A DNA stretch of 64,000 bases from SZUA-265 sp965651905 (GTDB taxonomy: Bacteria; Myxococcota_A; Polyangia; Polyangiales; Polyangiaceae), in assembly GCA_965651905.1 (NCBI GenBank), contig CBFGUG010000035.1, forward strand, positions 9,396 to 73,395, given 5' to 3'. This document shows, piece after piece, positions 17,480 through 25,126 of this stretch. Every line of letters begins with the position of its first letter. Positions within the stretch are counted from its first letter, which is position 1. Both the position numbers and the translations under genes were made by a program. The notes under the pieces were generated by a model that saw nothing but the letters and a program-made list of their open reading frames with translations, did no database searches and had not been told where the DNA came from.

Positions 17480-18124
17480 TCAGTCCGCGTGGGCGAGCGT
17501 GAGGATGCCAACGACGTCAGCGCCCGCGTCGGTGAGCGCCCGCGTGCAGCATCGAGCCGTGGTTCCCGTCGTCAGCACGTCGTCGACCAAGATCACTCGG
17601 CGACCGGACAGTGGGCGACGTGCCACGAACTGCCCATCGAGGTTCGCGAGGCGCGCCGCACGATCTAGACGGCTCTGTTGAATGGTGTCGCTCACCCGAC
17701 GGATCGCACGTAGCTGATGACCCGCGATGCTCCGTGGTTTCAACGCGCGCGACAGCAGCGCTGCATGGTTGTACCCGCGTTCCGCTAGTCGTTTCGGGTG
17801 CATCGGCACGGGCACGAGCCAGGAGCCCTCCCAACATGGTTTCGGCGCGACGTGGTCGAGCAACAAGCGGGCGAACGCAGGCGCTAGGTGAGGATGATTC
17901 TCGAACTTGAAGCGATGGATGCCCGGTTTGAGCGGGCCGCCGTAGCGCGCACAGCTCCAGGCCGGGATCCCATCAACATCACGCGTGCGTTCCCTGGGGC
18001 GCAGCTCGTCCAGGCAGGGACGGCACAACGGTAGATGGTCGGCGCACGAGGCGCCACACGCCGCACACCGCGCGGGCGCCAGCCAAGCCAGCGCCCGGGA
18101 CACCACGCCACTCGGATCGAACAT
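17480..18124 (-). CDS. ComF-family phosphoribosyltransferase-like protein
   Basis: 214 residues. An N-terminal zinc-binding cluster (CAACGASC and CRPC) is followed by a ComF region with LVPVPMHPKRLAERGYNH and the PRPP-binding loop VILVDDVLTTGTT. ComF proteins are associated with DNA uptake in naturally competent bacteria, though many homologues have unknown roles. The length is typical. It converges with dsbD and lies 82 bases downstream of the Nudix gene on the same strand. Confidence 0.93.
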   Translation of the reverse strand: MFDPSGVVSRALAWLAPARCAACGASCADHLPLCRPCLDELRPRERTRDVDGIPAWSCARYGGPLKPGIHRFKFENHPHLAPAFARLLLDHVAPKPCWEGSWLVPVPMHPKRLAERGYNHAALLSRALKPRSIAGHQLRAIRRVSDTIQQSRLDRAARLANLDGQFVARRPLSGRRVILVDDVLTTGTTARCCTRALTDAGADVVGILTLAHAD

Positions 18125-18206
18125 GACCGCGTGTCGTCCGCCCCGACGCGTGATTGCGCGAATTCTCGTGGCCCGCGCCCAGGCGCCACGGAGGGGCGCT
18201 CGTCGT

Positions 18207-18614
18207 CTAGTTCAGGCCCAACAACACGGCAACGCTGGCTTCGTCGGCTGGGGTGAACGAGTAAGCGTCGAAGGAGTCACTCTGAACCCAGTTGAAGTCG
18301 TAGACGTTTTCCGCGCTCGGTTCGCCGCTCTCCAGGGTGCACTCATACAGGTGCAAATCGACGCAGTAACGTTCGTATTGGTGCGCCGTGAAACTCATCA
18401 ACTTGCCGACGCGGATCACGACGCCCAAACGATGTTCGACCTCGCGCACGAGCGCAGTAGCGTCAGACTCGCCAGGCTCGACGCGGCCGCCGGGGAATTC
18501 CCAAAGCAGCGGAAGCACGGCCGAGGGGCGCCGCTGAGTGATCAAGTAGCGTCCGTTTTGCTCGATCACGGCGGCGACCACTCGAATGTGAGGTTTTCGC
18601 GTATCCGTGTTCAT
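18207..18614 (-). CDS. Nudix-fold protein (MutT-like) with degenerate Nudix box
   Basis: 135 residues, with the overall MutT/8-oxo-dGTP diphosphatase pattern: VVAAVIEQNGRYLITQRRP, LWEFPGGRVEPGES and the C-terminal FTPADEASVAVLL. The Nudix box GX5EX7REUXEEXGU reads G43...E49...R57-E58-V-E-H61-R62-L-G-V, so the two adjacent metal-binding glutamates are His61 and Arg62. Hydrolase activity may be lost or altered; the fold could serve as a binding domain. It is probably in one unit with comF. Confidence 0.85.
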   Translation of the reverse strand: MNTDTRKPHIRVVAAVIEQNGRYLITQRRPSAVLPLLWEFPGGRVEPGESDATALVREVEHRLGVVIRVGKLMSFTAHQYERYCVDLHLYECTLESGEPSAENVYDFNWVQSDSFDAYSFTPADEASVAVLLGLN

Positions 18615-18654
18615 CCGTGGGGTGCCGCTCGAGTCGCCGCGAGTCGACCGCGTG

Positions 18655-19695
18655 TCAGGAGATGTCGACTCGGAACAGCTGCTGGCCCATCAGCAAGATG
18701 TCGCCAGGCATCAGCGTGTGCTCAGCACGCAGGCGCACGAAAGTCCCGTTGGAGCTCCCGACGTCCGTGAGTTCCAACTGCCCCTGAGCGTTGGGCGCGA
18801 CTCGACAGTGGAGACCGCTGACGTAGCCGTCTTCGGAAAACAGGATGTCGCCGCGTTCGCGCCCGCAGTGAACGCCCGAGCTGGGGATGACGAAAGCGTT
18901 GCCTGAGGTGTCGCGACCGATCACCAACGCCAGTCGGCCCAGGTAGCCGTTCTTGGGGCTACCCAAACGTTGCACGCCGTCGGCAGGCTGGGGGGGAGCA
19001 TCGAGCGCTTCCAGACGAATGATCTCTTGGCCGATGCGGAATATGTCGCCGAACTGAAGCGCCCACGGTTGTTGCGGCTTGAGCTTGATGTACACGCCGT
19101 TGAGCGAGTTTTCGTCGCGCACGGTGACCTGACCGTTCTTGCGAGAAATCGTCGCGTGACGCGGAGACAAGTAACTGTCCCCTGAGAAGATACCGCCGAC
19201 GTCGCGCCCCAGGATTACACGCGGTTCATTCGGCAGCGCGTGGCTGCCCGCTTCCGTGCCGTCGGCTTGGAGTGCAACCAGGACGATGCTCGTCGCGTTT
19301 CCAACCCCAGGTGGGGGCTGTACTTCGACTGGCGCGGCGGGGGCTGCTCCCAAGTTGAAGCCGCATGCCGAGCAGAAGTGGCTGTTGGGACCGTTTGCGT
19401 GTCCACACTGCGGACACTCGACGCCGCTGTGCGCGGCGCGCGGCGTGCCTGCGGGGGCGGTAGCCGATGAAATTTGCGGCGCGGGCACGGCAGGCACGGT
19501 GGCCCCGGGGGAATCCCCAGCCACCGCCGACGCGGGCGCGTCGGGTTTGACGGTCGCGGTTGCCCTTTCGACGCCCTGCGAAGGAGTTTGCGGTGAAAAC
19601 CGCGGCCCAGAACTCTTCGAGAGTTCGCCACCACATCCTAGGCAGTACTTGTAGTGGTCCTGGTTTTCTTTGCCGCACTTGGCGCAGGTAATCAC
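18655..19695 (-). CDS. double zinc-ribbon, double FHA-domain protein
   Basis: 346 residues, GTG start with a strong AGAGGAGG ribosome binding site. A zinc ribbon at the N-terminus (Cys4, Cys7, Cys18, Cys21) is followed by a Pro/Ala linker, a second ribbon (CPQCG...CSACG, about 94-112), and two forkhead-associated domains. FHA1 shows VILGRDVGG, SPRHATIS and NSLNGVYI; FHA2 shows LVIGRDTSGN, SGLHCRV and GSSNGTFV. FHA domains bind phosphothreonine peptides, so it is probably an adaptor for Ser/Thr kinase signalling, which is abundant in myxobacteria. No kinase is adjacent. Confidence 0.93.
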   Translation of the reverse strand: MITCAKCGKENQDHYKYCLGCGGELSKSSGPRFSPQTPSQGVERATATVKPDAPASAVAGDSPGATVPAVPAPQISSATAPAGTPRAAHSGVECPQCGHANGPNSHFCSACGFNLGAAPAAPVEVQPPPGVGNATSIVLVALQADGTEAGSHALPNEPRVILGRDVGGIFSGDSYLSPRHATISRKNGQVTVRDENSLNGVYIKLKPQQPWALQFGDIFRIGQEIIRLEALDAPPQPADGVQRLGSPKNGYLGRLALVIGRDTSGNAFVIPSSGVHCGRERGDILFSEDGYVSGLHCRVAPNAQGQLELTDVGSSNGTFVRLRAEHTLMPGDILLMGQQLFRVDIS

Positions 19696-19859
19696 TCGAT
19701 GCCTCCTCTCGACGACCGCTTGGCTTTGGCTCCGAATCCGCGAGCTCGCCCGGTTCTACGATGGAATCGTCTCCTGGGAAAGTCGTGCGCGGCTCCAAGT
19801 GTCGACAATCCGCCGAACATCGGGCGGGGTAGAGTTGACTCCCATGTGGGCAAAGCGAC

Positions 19860-20468
19860 TCAACTAGCCAACTCGGCTAGCGCAGCTCGCAACAGATCGC
19901 TGATCGGTTCTTTTCCGAGGCGTTCACGCAGGCTCTTGGCGGCGCGTTCTGCCTCGGCTGGCTTGTATCCCATGTTGGTCAGGGCCCCGATCAAGCGGCC
20001 TTCGTCCCCGTGTGGGTCAGGGCCTCGGACTTCAGGCCGTTCGTTCAAGCCGCTCATCCGCGGCAGCTTCTCGCTCAGCTCCAAGACCAGTCGCTCGGCC
20101 GTTTTCTTACCTACACCACTGATCTTGTTGAGTCGCTTGATGTCCCCACGGCCGACAGCCTCGGCGAGCTCTGCGGGGGGCAACGCACTGAGCACCGCGA
20201 GAGCCAGGCGGGGCCCCACACCAGGTAGCGTGAGCAGCAAGCGAAACACCCGACGTTCGAGTTCCGAGGCGAAACCGAACAATTCGAGGCGATCTTCGCG
20301 CATGTGAGTGTGCACGAATAGCGTCAGCGCTGAGGTCGGCCCGTCCACGCGAGCTCGCCCGATGGCGCCGAGCGGCACGGTCAACTCGTAACCCACTCCC
20401 GCTACGTCCAAGATCACGGTGCCATCCACATCGTCCGTGACGAGCTTTCCCACGAGGCGTCCGATCAT
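19860..20468 (-). CDS. ruvA: Holliday junction branch migration protein RuvA
   Basis: 202 residues, normal for RuvA. The N-terminal OB domain starts MIGRLVGKLV, followed by helix-hairpin-helix motifs LLTLPGVGPRLALAVL and INKISGVGKKTAERL-like sequence (RLNKISGVGKKTAERLVLEL), and the C-terminal domain GALTNMGYKPAEAERA that contacts RuvB. It binds four-way DNA junctions and loads RuvB. Neither ruvB nor ruvC is adjacent; the next gene on this strand is the FHA protein, 164 bases downstream. Confidence 0.97.
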   Translation of the reverse strand: MIGRLVGKLVTDDVDGTVILDVAGVGYELTVPLGAIGRARVDGPTSALTLFVHTHMREDRLELFGFASELERRVFRLLLTLPGVGPRLALAVLSALPPAELAEAVGRGDIKRLNKISGVGKKTAERLVLELSEKLPRMSGLNERPEVRGPDPHGDEGRLIGALTNMGYKPAEAERAAKSLRERLGKEPISDLLRAALAELAS

Positions 20469-20628
20469 TGGCCGAGCAGTCTGCCCACACTTGTTCGTCC
20501 TGGCCAGCGCCGATCGCGTGGCTGCTCATCGGACGATGGCTCAGCCGAGAAAATGAGGGGGTGCTCCCACGATCCCAATTGCGCTACAGAGCTAGCCGAT
20601 TGCGCCAGATTCGCGCTCTCGTATCGCC

Positions 20629-20859
20629 ATGACTCACGCTCTGAAATTCTCGACCGCCGTGACGATCGCCGTGAGCCTGAGTGGTTGCGGGGGCTCTGCT
20701 AGTGAGACGCCGTTTCCTCAGCAGCCGCCGCCTCCAGAGCTCGAAGTGCGACCCGCCGAGCCCACGCCAGCGACGTCTCAGAAGGGGCAGCGCACGAAAC
20801 CGACGACCACGAGCCGTCGCGTTGGCGATGCAGGTACGGCGCCAGCGCCCCAGTTCTGA
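20629..20859 (+). CDS. small putative lipoprotein
   Basis: This 76-residue frame has a convincing lipoprotein signal (MTHALKFSTAVTIAVSLSGC) followed by a Pro/Thr/Arg-rich, apparently disordered mature part. It lies alone between ruvA (divergent) and the TPR membrane protein (convergent). No homologue is recognised; it is supported mainly by the signal and start codon. Confidence 0.5.
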   Translation: MTHALKFSTAVTIAVSLSGCGGSASETPFPQQPPPPELEVRPAEPTPATSQKGQRTKPTTTSRRVGDAGTAPAPQF

Positions 20860-20924
20860 CGGCTGTATTGGTTTTCACGGTCACCGCATCACGCCGCGAG
20901 CAGTAGGCGTCAGCGGATCGCGGT

Positions 20925-21854
20925 TCAGAAGCTGCCTTCGAACGTCACGCCCGCGAAGCTCGTACCGAGCTGAGGGGATACGCGCGAGTAGTCCTCGTCC
21001 AAGCTGTCGTCTTCATCGTCGCCCGAGTCTTGCGCGAAGTACCAGATCAACCCGCCCACGGCGACGACGGCACCCGCTCCCCCAACGACGCCCCATAGCA
21101 CCTGTCTGTCGATCGCGTCGTTGCCTTTGTTGACGGCATCTCCCGTGCAGTTCTGGCGGTCGACGCCCACCCCACAACTCTCTTCGGCGTCCAACTCGTC
21201 TTGCCGGGCGACGGCCCACTGTACACCCCCGACGATACCCACCGCACCACCGACGCCAGCCACGACCAACGGCACGATCGAACGTCCAGAATCGTCTTCC
21301 TCTGGTTCTTCGTCCAGCTCGAACTCGAGCGCCTGACTCGACTGGGGCTCGGGCTTGGGCGGTGGGGGTTTGGGCTCTTGCCGTTTGGGTGGCGGGGCCA
21401 CGGGAATTGCGGCCAAGCGTTCGCGCTCCTCCAGCTTCTGACGCAAGTTGTCGATGCGCCGACCGATCGCTTCGTCTTCACCCGAGTCGGGCTTGCGCTC
21501 CAGGTAGGTTTCGAGGGCGTGGATCGCGCGGCGATACTGTTCGTTCAGCTCGAAGGCGCGAGCCAGATTCTTGAGCATGGCGTGAGCCGTGCAGTCGCGC
21601 CGATAGGCATCTTCCCAGTAGAAGATCGCACGCGAGTAGTCGGCCTCGTTGAACGACGCGTTGCCCGCTTGAAACGCTCCCTGCGCCGCCTGCATCGAGG
21701 CTTCGTCGGGCGGGGTATCACATGCCGGGTACTCTTTGGGGGTATCGTCGTTCGGGTCGAGCGCGGCCGTTTGCGCTGCCGCGGGACTCGAAGCACAGAC
21801 GGCTGCTCCGCAAAGCGCGACCGCGATGGCCCATGTTCCGGCTTTCTGCATCAT
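20925..21854 (-). CDS. TPR protein with signal peptide and two C-terminal hydrophobic segments
   Basis: 309 residues: a signal peptide ending ASSPAAAQ, then TPR-like helices (AQGAFQAGNASFNEADYSRA, AFELNEQYRRAIHALETYL) and a Pro/Lys linker. An acidic stretch (EFELDEEPEEDD) leads to a hydrophobic pair (VPLVVAGVGGAVGIVGG and LWGVVGGAGAVVAVGG) flanking a small Cys-containing loop, then an acidic tail ending in FAGVTFEGSF. It is divergently transcribed from the PEGA protein at 22112, which has a very similar C-terminal ending. I infer an envelope scaffold; no enzymatic motif is seen. Confidence 0.85.
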   Translation of the reverse strand: MMQKAGTWAIAVALCGAAVCASSPAAAQTAALDPNDDTPKEYPACDTPPDEASMQAAQGAFQAGNASFNEADYSRAIFYWEDAYRRDCTAHAMLKNLARAFELNEQYRRAIHALETYLERKPDSGEDEAIGRRIDNLRQKLEERERLAAIPVAPPPKRQEPKPPPPKPEPQSSQALEFELDEEPEEDDSGRSIVPLVVAGVGGAVGIVGGVQWAVARQDELDAEESCGVGVDRQNCTGDAVNKGNDAIDRQVLWGVVGGAGAVVAVGGLIWYFAQDSGDDEDDSLDEDYSRVSPQLGTSFAGVTFEGSF

Positions 21855-22024
21855 ATTTCCCGAACCTACACGGCTCGCTCAACGACTGCGTACCATAGCC
21901 GCACTCGGCCGCCGACGACAAGGATAGCGCCCGACTTGGATAAGCAGCCTGATTTGCACGCCGGCCGACCCCTTCGGATGTGAGCTCGTGGCTTCGATGT
22001 GGCGGTTTTTGGGTGTGTGTCGGC

Positions 22025-22068
22025 GCACTGCAGCGCCGCACTGCAGCGCCGCACTGCAGCGCCGCACT
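22025..22068 (+). repeat. 13-bp tandem repeat (GCACTGCAGCGCC), three copies plus partial
   Basis: Perfect units lie at 22025-22037, 22038-22050 and 22051-22063, followed by GCACT. Each unit centres on CTGCAG and is nearly palindromic. The array sits in the 257-base gap between the divergent TPR and PEGA genes, so it could hold protein-binding sites for both promoters or simply be a variable repeat. Confidence 0.85.
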
Positions 22069-22111
22069 TGGGGGTTGTTTCCTGCGCCGATTCAGAGTCA
22101 GCTAGTGTGCC

Positions 22112-23710
22112 GTGCGCTTCCAGCGATTCTCACTGCGCCTGCTAGCCTACTTGGGCGCTCTCGTTTTGCTCCTTCAGTTGGTGCCCGCTCATGCGGGACA
22201 AAAAGAGGTGCAGGAGATCCGTCAACAGATGGAGGAGGGCCTCAACCTCTTCGTCGGGGGTAAGGCGGACGAAGCCGCCCAACGTTTCGACGCTGGGTAT
22301 GCGAAGTACAAGTACTCAGCGTTCCTGTTCAATGCGGGCGTCTGCTACGAGAAGTTGGCGCAGCCTGCCGAGGCGCTGTCACGCTTCCAGCAGTACGTGC
22401 AGGTAGACCCCGACGCGCCAGACATCCCCGACGTGCGTGAGCGAATCGCGCGGCTGGAAGCGCAAATATCGGGCGCGGCACCCGCGCCTGCCGTGGGGGT
22501 GGACGAGCAGAGCATTCGCTCGCTGGTGCAAGTCGAGACGGACCCCGTCGGAGCGCCCGTCGTTGTCTATCGTCCGAAGACCTCGAGCGCACCCCCCTTT
22601 CAAACGGGAGGTTCGAACGAGGGCTGGGAACGTATTCAACAGGTTGCGTCTCCCGCCAACCTCTCGCTCGGTGTGGGCAAGTACCAGATCGTCATCGAGA
22701 AAATGCGCGACTTCAAGGAGCTAGCGTTCGAGGTCGACGTCGAAGCGGGGCACGTTTACCACTACACGGCGCAACTTCGGCAGGGCACGTTGCTCACCTT
22801 CTTGCGCGTGACCAGCAACGTGCGCGGGGCGCACATCTGGCTCGACAAAGCGATTGGCGACGGGCCCGAGTGGGGTACCACCCCCTACGGCGAGCTGGTC
22901 GAATCGGGCGAACGTGTAGTCAACGTCGAAGCTCCCGGGTTCGTCTCCGCCAGCAGGACGATCAAATTGGATCCGGGTGATCCCGAGGAGCTCAACATAG
23001 AGCTGCAGCGGGTGGACTATGGGTTCTTGCGCATAGATGGCAGCGACAGCCCCGAGGTGCAGATCAGCTTGGACGACGAGCCACAGGGCAGGTGGCTGAA
23101 AGGGGCGCCTGGCTTGAAAGTCAAAGCCTCGGCTGGGCGTCATCGTCTCACCGTGGAAGCCGACGGCCGCAAGACGTTCGAAGGCACCGTGGAAGTACCG
23201 CGTGGTCAGGTGTTGCCGATCAGCGTCCGCATGATTCCAAAGTACCCGCGCGGGGCAGCGTGGGGACAAGCCGCCATCAGCGCGGCGTTATTTGGCGGCG
23301 GGATCTACCTCGGCCTCGAAAGTGAACGACTGAAAGACGAACTGCAGAGCGACGCCGCGCGCGGCACGCTCGATGGCGAAGACATGCGTATCTCTAAGGG
23401 CAGGTGGTTCGCCGCGGGTGCCGATGCTGCGTTCGTCGGGGGAACGATTCTAGCCGCCCTGTCGACTTGGAACTTCATTCGCGACCCCCTGCCAGAGTCG
23501 TCCATGACCGTTCTGGAGGCCGTCGAGTTCGAAGACCCGCGCGCCAAGCGCCCCACGGCGAAGTTGGCTCCGCGTTCGCCGCGCCACGAGATTCGCGCCG
23601 CGTCCTCGACCGCGTCCGAAACGAAGCCCGTTACGAGACGTTCGAGCTTCTCGTGGTCTCCAACCGCCAGTGAGGACTTTGCTGGTTTCGTCATCGGAGG
23701 GAGCTTCTGA
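22112..23710 (+). CDS. PEGA/TPR-domain envelope protein
   Basis: 532 residues, GTG start. The signal peptide LLAYLGALVLLLQLVPAHA is followed by TPR-like helices (MEEGLNLFVGGKADEAAQRF, SAFLFNAGVCYEKLAQPAEA). Then come PEGA-type beta domains (RVTSNVRGAHIWLDKAIG...TTPYGELVESGERVVNVEAPGF; DGSDSPEVQISLDDEPQGRW), and two hydrophobic segments near residues 390-460. The extreme C-terminus FAGFVIGGSF resembles that of the divergent TPR gene product. PEGA domains are short beta units common on extracytoplasmic proteins. Its TGA overlaps the next ATG, so it is translationally coupled to the FG-GAP lipoprotein. Confidence 0.87.
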   Translation: MRFQRFSLRLLAYLGALVLLLQLVPAHAGQKEVQEIRQQMEEGLNLFVGGKADEAAQRFDAGYAKYKYSAFLFNAGVCYEKLAQPAEALSRFQQYVQVDPDAPDIPDVRERIARLEAQISGAAPAPAVGVDEQSIRSLVQVETDPVGAPVVVYRPKTSSAPPFQTGGSNEGWERIQQVASPANLSLGVGKYQIVIEKMRDFKELAFEVDVEAGHVYHYTAQLRQGTLLTFLRVTSNVRGAHIWLDKAIGDGPEWGTTPYGELVESGERVVNVEAPGFVSASRTIKLDPGDPEELNIELQRVDYGFLRIDGSDSPEVQISLDDEPQGRWLKGAPGLKVKASAGRHRLTVEADGRKTFEGTVEVPRGQVLPISVRMIPKYPRGAAWGQAAISAALFGGGIYLGLESERLKDELQSDAARGTLDGEDMRISKGRWFAAGADAAFVGGTILAALSTWNFIRDPLPESSMTVLEAVEFEDPRAKRPTAKLAPRSPRHEIRAASSTASETKPVTRRSSFSWSPTASEDFAGFVIGGSF

Positions 23711-25104
23711 TGCGTGTGCTGAAGCGTGAACCAAGGGCACGTATCGCGGCAGTCTCGGTTGGGGGTGCCGCCGTGGCGATGACTCTGCTCGCTGGTTGTG
23801 ACTGGACCGCGTTCGACACCTTCGAAGAGGACGCGCCAGCTGTACTTCTCAATCGCAGCAGCCAAGTCACGGGCGGTTTCGGCAGCTTCCTGACCGCGGC
23901 GGACATCGATGGTGAACCGACGTTGCTCGTTGGCGGACAACCCGGGATCACGGGCGCTGCGGCCTACAACATCGGCGACGAACAAGCCCCCAGTGCGGAT
24001 GCCAGCCACCGGGGCTATTGTTCACTCACCAGTGGGGGGCTGGACGACTGCTGGCTAGCCAACAGCGCCGCGTATTTTCCGTTGGAGGACTCGGACGGGG
24101 AGTTCGACGCGTGTTTCGCCTACGCTTGGGGGCGTGTGGAGGACGGAGAGAACAACGGCGTCACGGTGCGCTGTATGGACGGATCTGACGCCACGCTGCC
24201 TGCCCCGCGCGACGCGAGGGAACGACGCGACCAGGACTTCGACGACGACAATGTTCATCAGCCGCAGTGGCTCGCGTCCGACTCAGCGGAACGACCGCTG
24301 TTGCTCGTGGGATTGCCCAACCAAAACGCCGCTTGGTTTTACGCCCCCGAAGAAACTAGTCCCAACATTTTGGAGTTGCCTGACGCTGAGCCCCCAGATT
24401 CGTTCGGAGGTCAAGTCAGCGTGCTGTCGTGGAGCTCGGAGGGTTCGGAACGTCTGCTCGCCGTGGCGGCTCCCGACGAAGGTCAGGTATGGTTGTTTCG
24501 CACTCGAGGCAGCACTGCACAGGCCGTGGGTTGCTTGGGGGCGTATGAAGGCTTTGGGCGAACGCTGGCTGCAGGTGACGTCGATGGCGACGAGGTGGAC
24601 GATCTCGTGATCGCGGACGAAGATTCGGTGACGGCGTTTTCTGGTGCTGCCTTGGCATCACTTGGCCCGGCGTACGCGGCGAACTGCTCGCTCGAGGCGT
24701 TGCCCGAACGATCGGTGATCGCATCGTTCTCCTGCGGTACCGCCGATGACGTGGCGGGCTGCTCGGGCTCGAATTTCGGGGCTGCGCTAGCAGTTGGAGA
24801 TCTCGATGGCGATGGCGATGGCGAGATTATCGTCGGGGCACCTCGTCTCAGTGTGTTCGGTCGAGAACACGCGGGAGCCGCATTAATTTACGACGCTGAA
24901 GGTGACGACGCGCACGAGTTGTCAGACATACTCTACGTCGCATCAGCGGAAGCGGGCGACCTACTCGGAACATCGCTCGCGACGATCCCCCAGGGCGATC
25001 GCGATATCGTCGCGGCGGGTGGACCCGCCCACGACAAGGTGTTCGTGTTTTACTGCACGGACCTATTACGCGATCGAGATCGAACGGGACGTTGCGGTTT
25101 CTGA
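23710..25104 (+). CDS. FG-GAP repeat lipoprotein
   Basis: 464 residues. Lipoprotein signal with lipobox LLAGC, then beta-propeller-like repeats with integrin-type Ca-binding loops such as AAGDVDGDEVDDLVIADEDS and VGDLDGDGDGEIIVGAP. Such proteins form surface propellers that bind ligands or other proteins. Several Cys residues suggest disulfides. It is coupled to the PEGA gene by a TGATG overlap and precedes the NtrC-like regulator by 22 bases. Confidence 0.88.
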   Translation: MRVLKREPRARIAAVSVGGAAVAMTLLAGCDWTAFDTFEEDAPAVLLNRSSQVTGGFGSFLTAADIDGEPTLLVGGQPGITGAAAYNIGDEQAPSADASHRGYCSLTSGGLDDCWLANSAAYFPLEDSDGEFDACFAYAWGRVEDGENNGVTVRCMDGSDATLPAPRDARERRDQDFDDDNVHQPQWLASDSAERPLLLVGLPNQNAAWFYAPEETSPNILELPDAEPPDSFGGQVSVLSWSSEGSERLLAVAAPDEGQVWLFRTRGSTAQAVGCLGAYEGFGRTLAAGDVDGDEVDDLVIADEDSVTAFSGAALASLGPAYAANCSLEALPERSVIASFSCGTADDVAGCSGSNFGAALAVGDLDGDGDGEIIVGAPRLSVFGREHAGAALIYDAEGDDAHELSDILYVASAEAGDLLGTSLATIPQGDRDIVAAGGPAHDKVFVFYCTDLLRDRDRTGRCGF

Positions 25105-25126
25105 AACACGAGCCGAGGTAACAGTC

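Noticed and set aside
18207..18614. Calling this gene an active mutT
   Set aside because: The overall fold fits, but the missing glutamate pair makes the enzymatic assignment unsafe.
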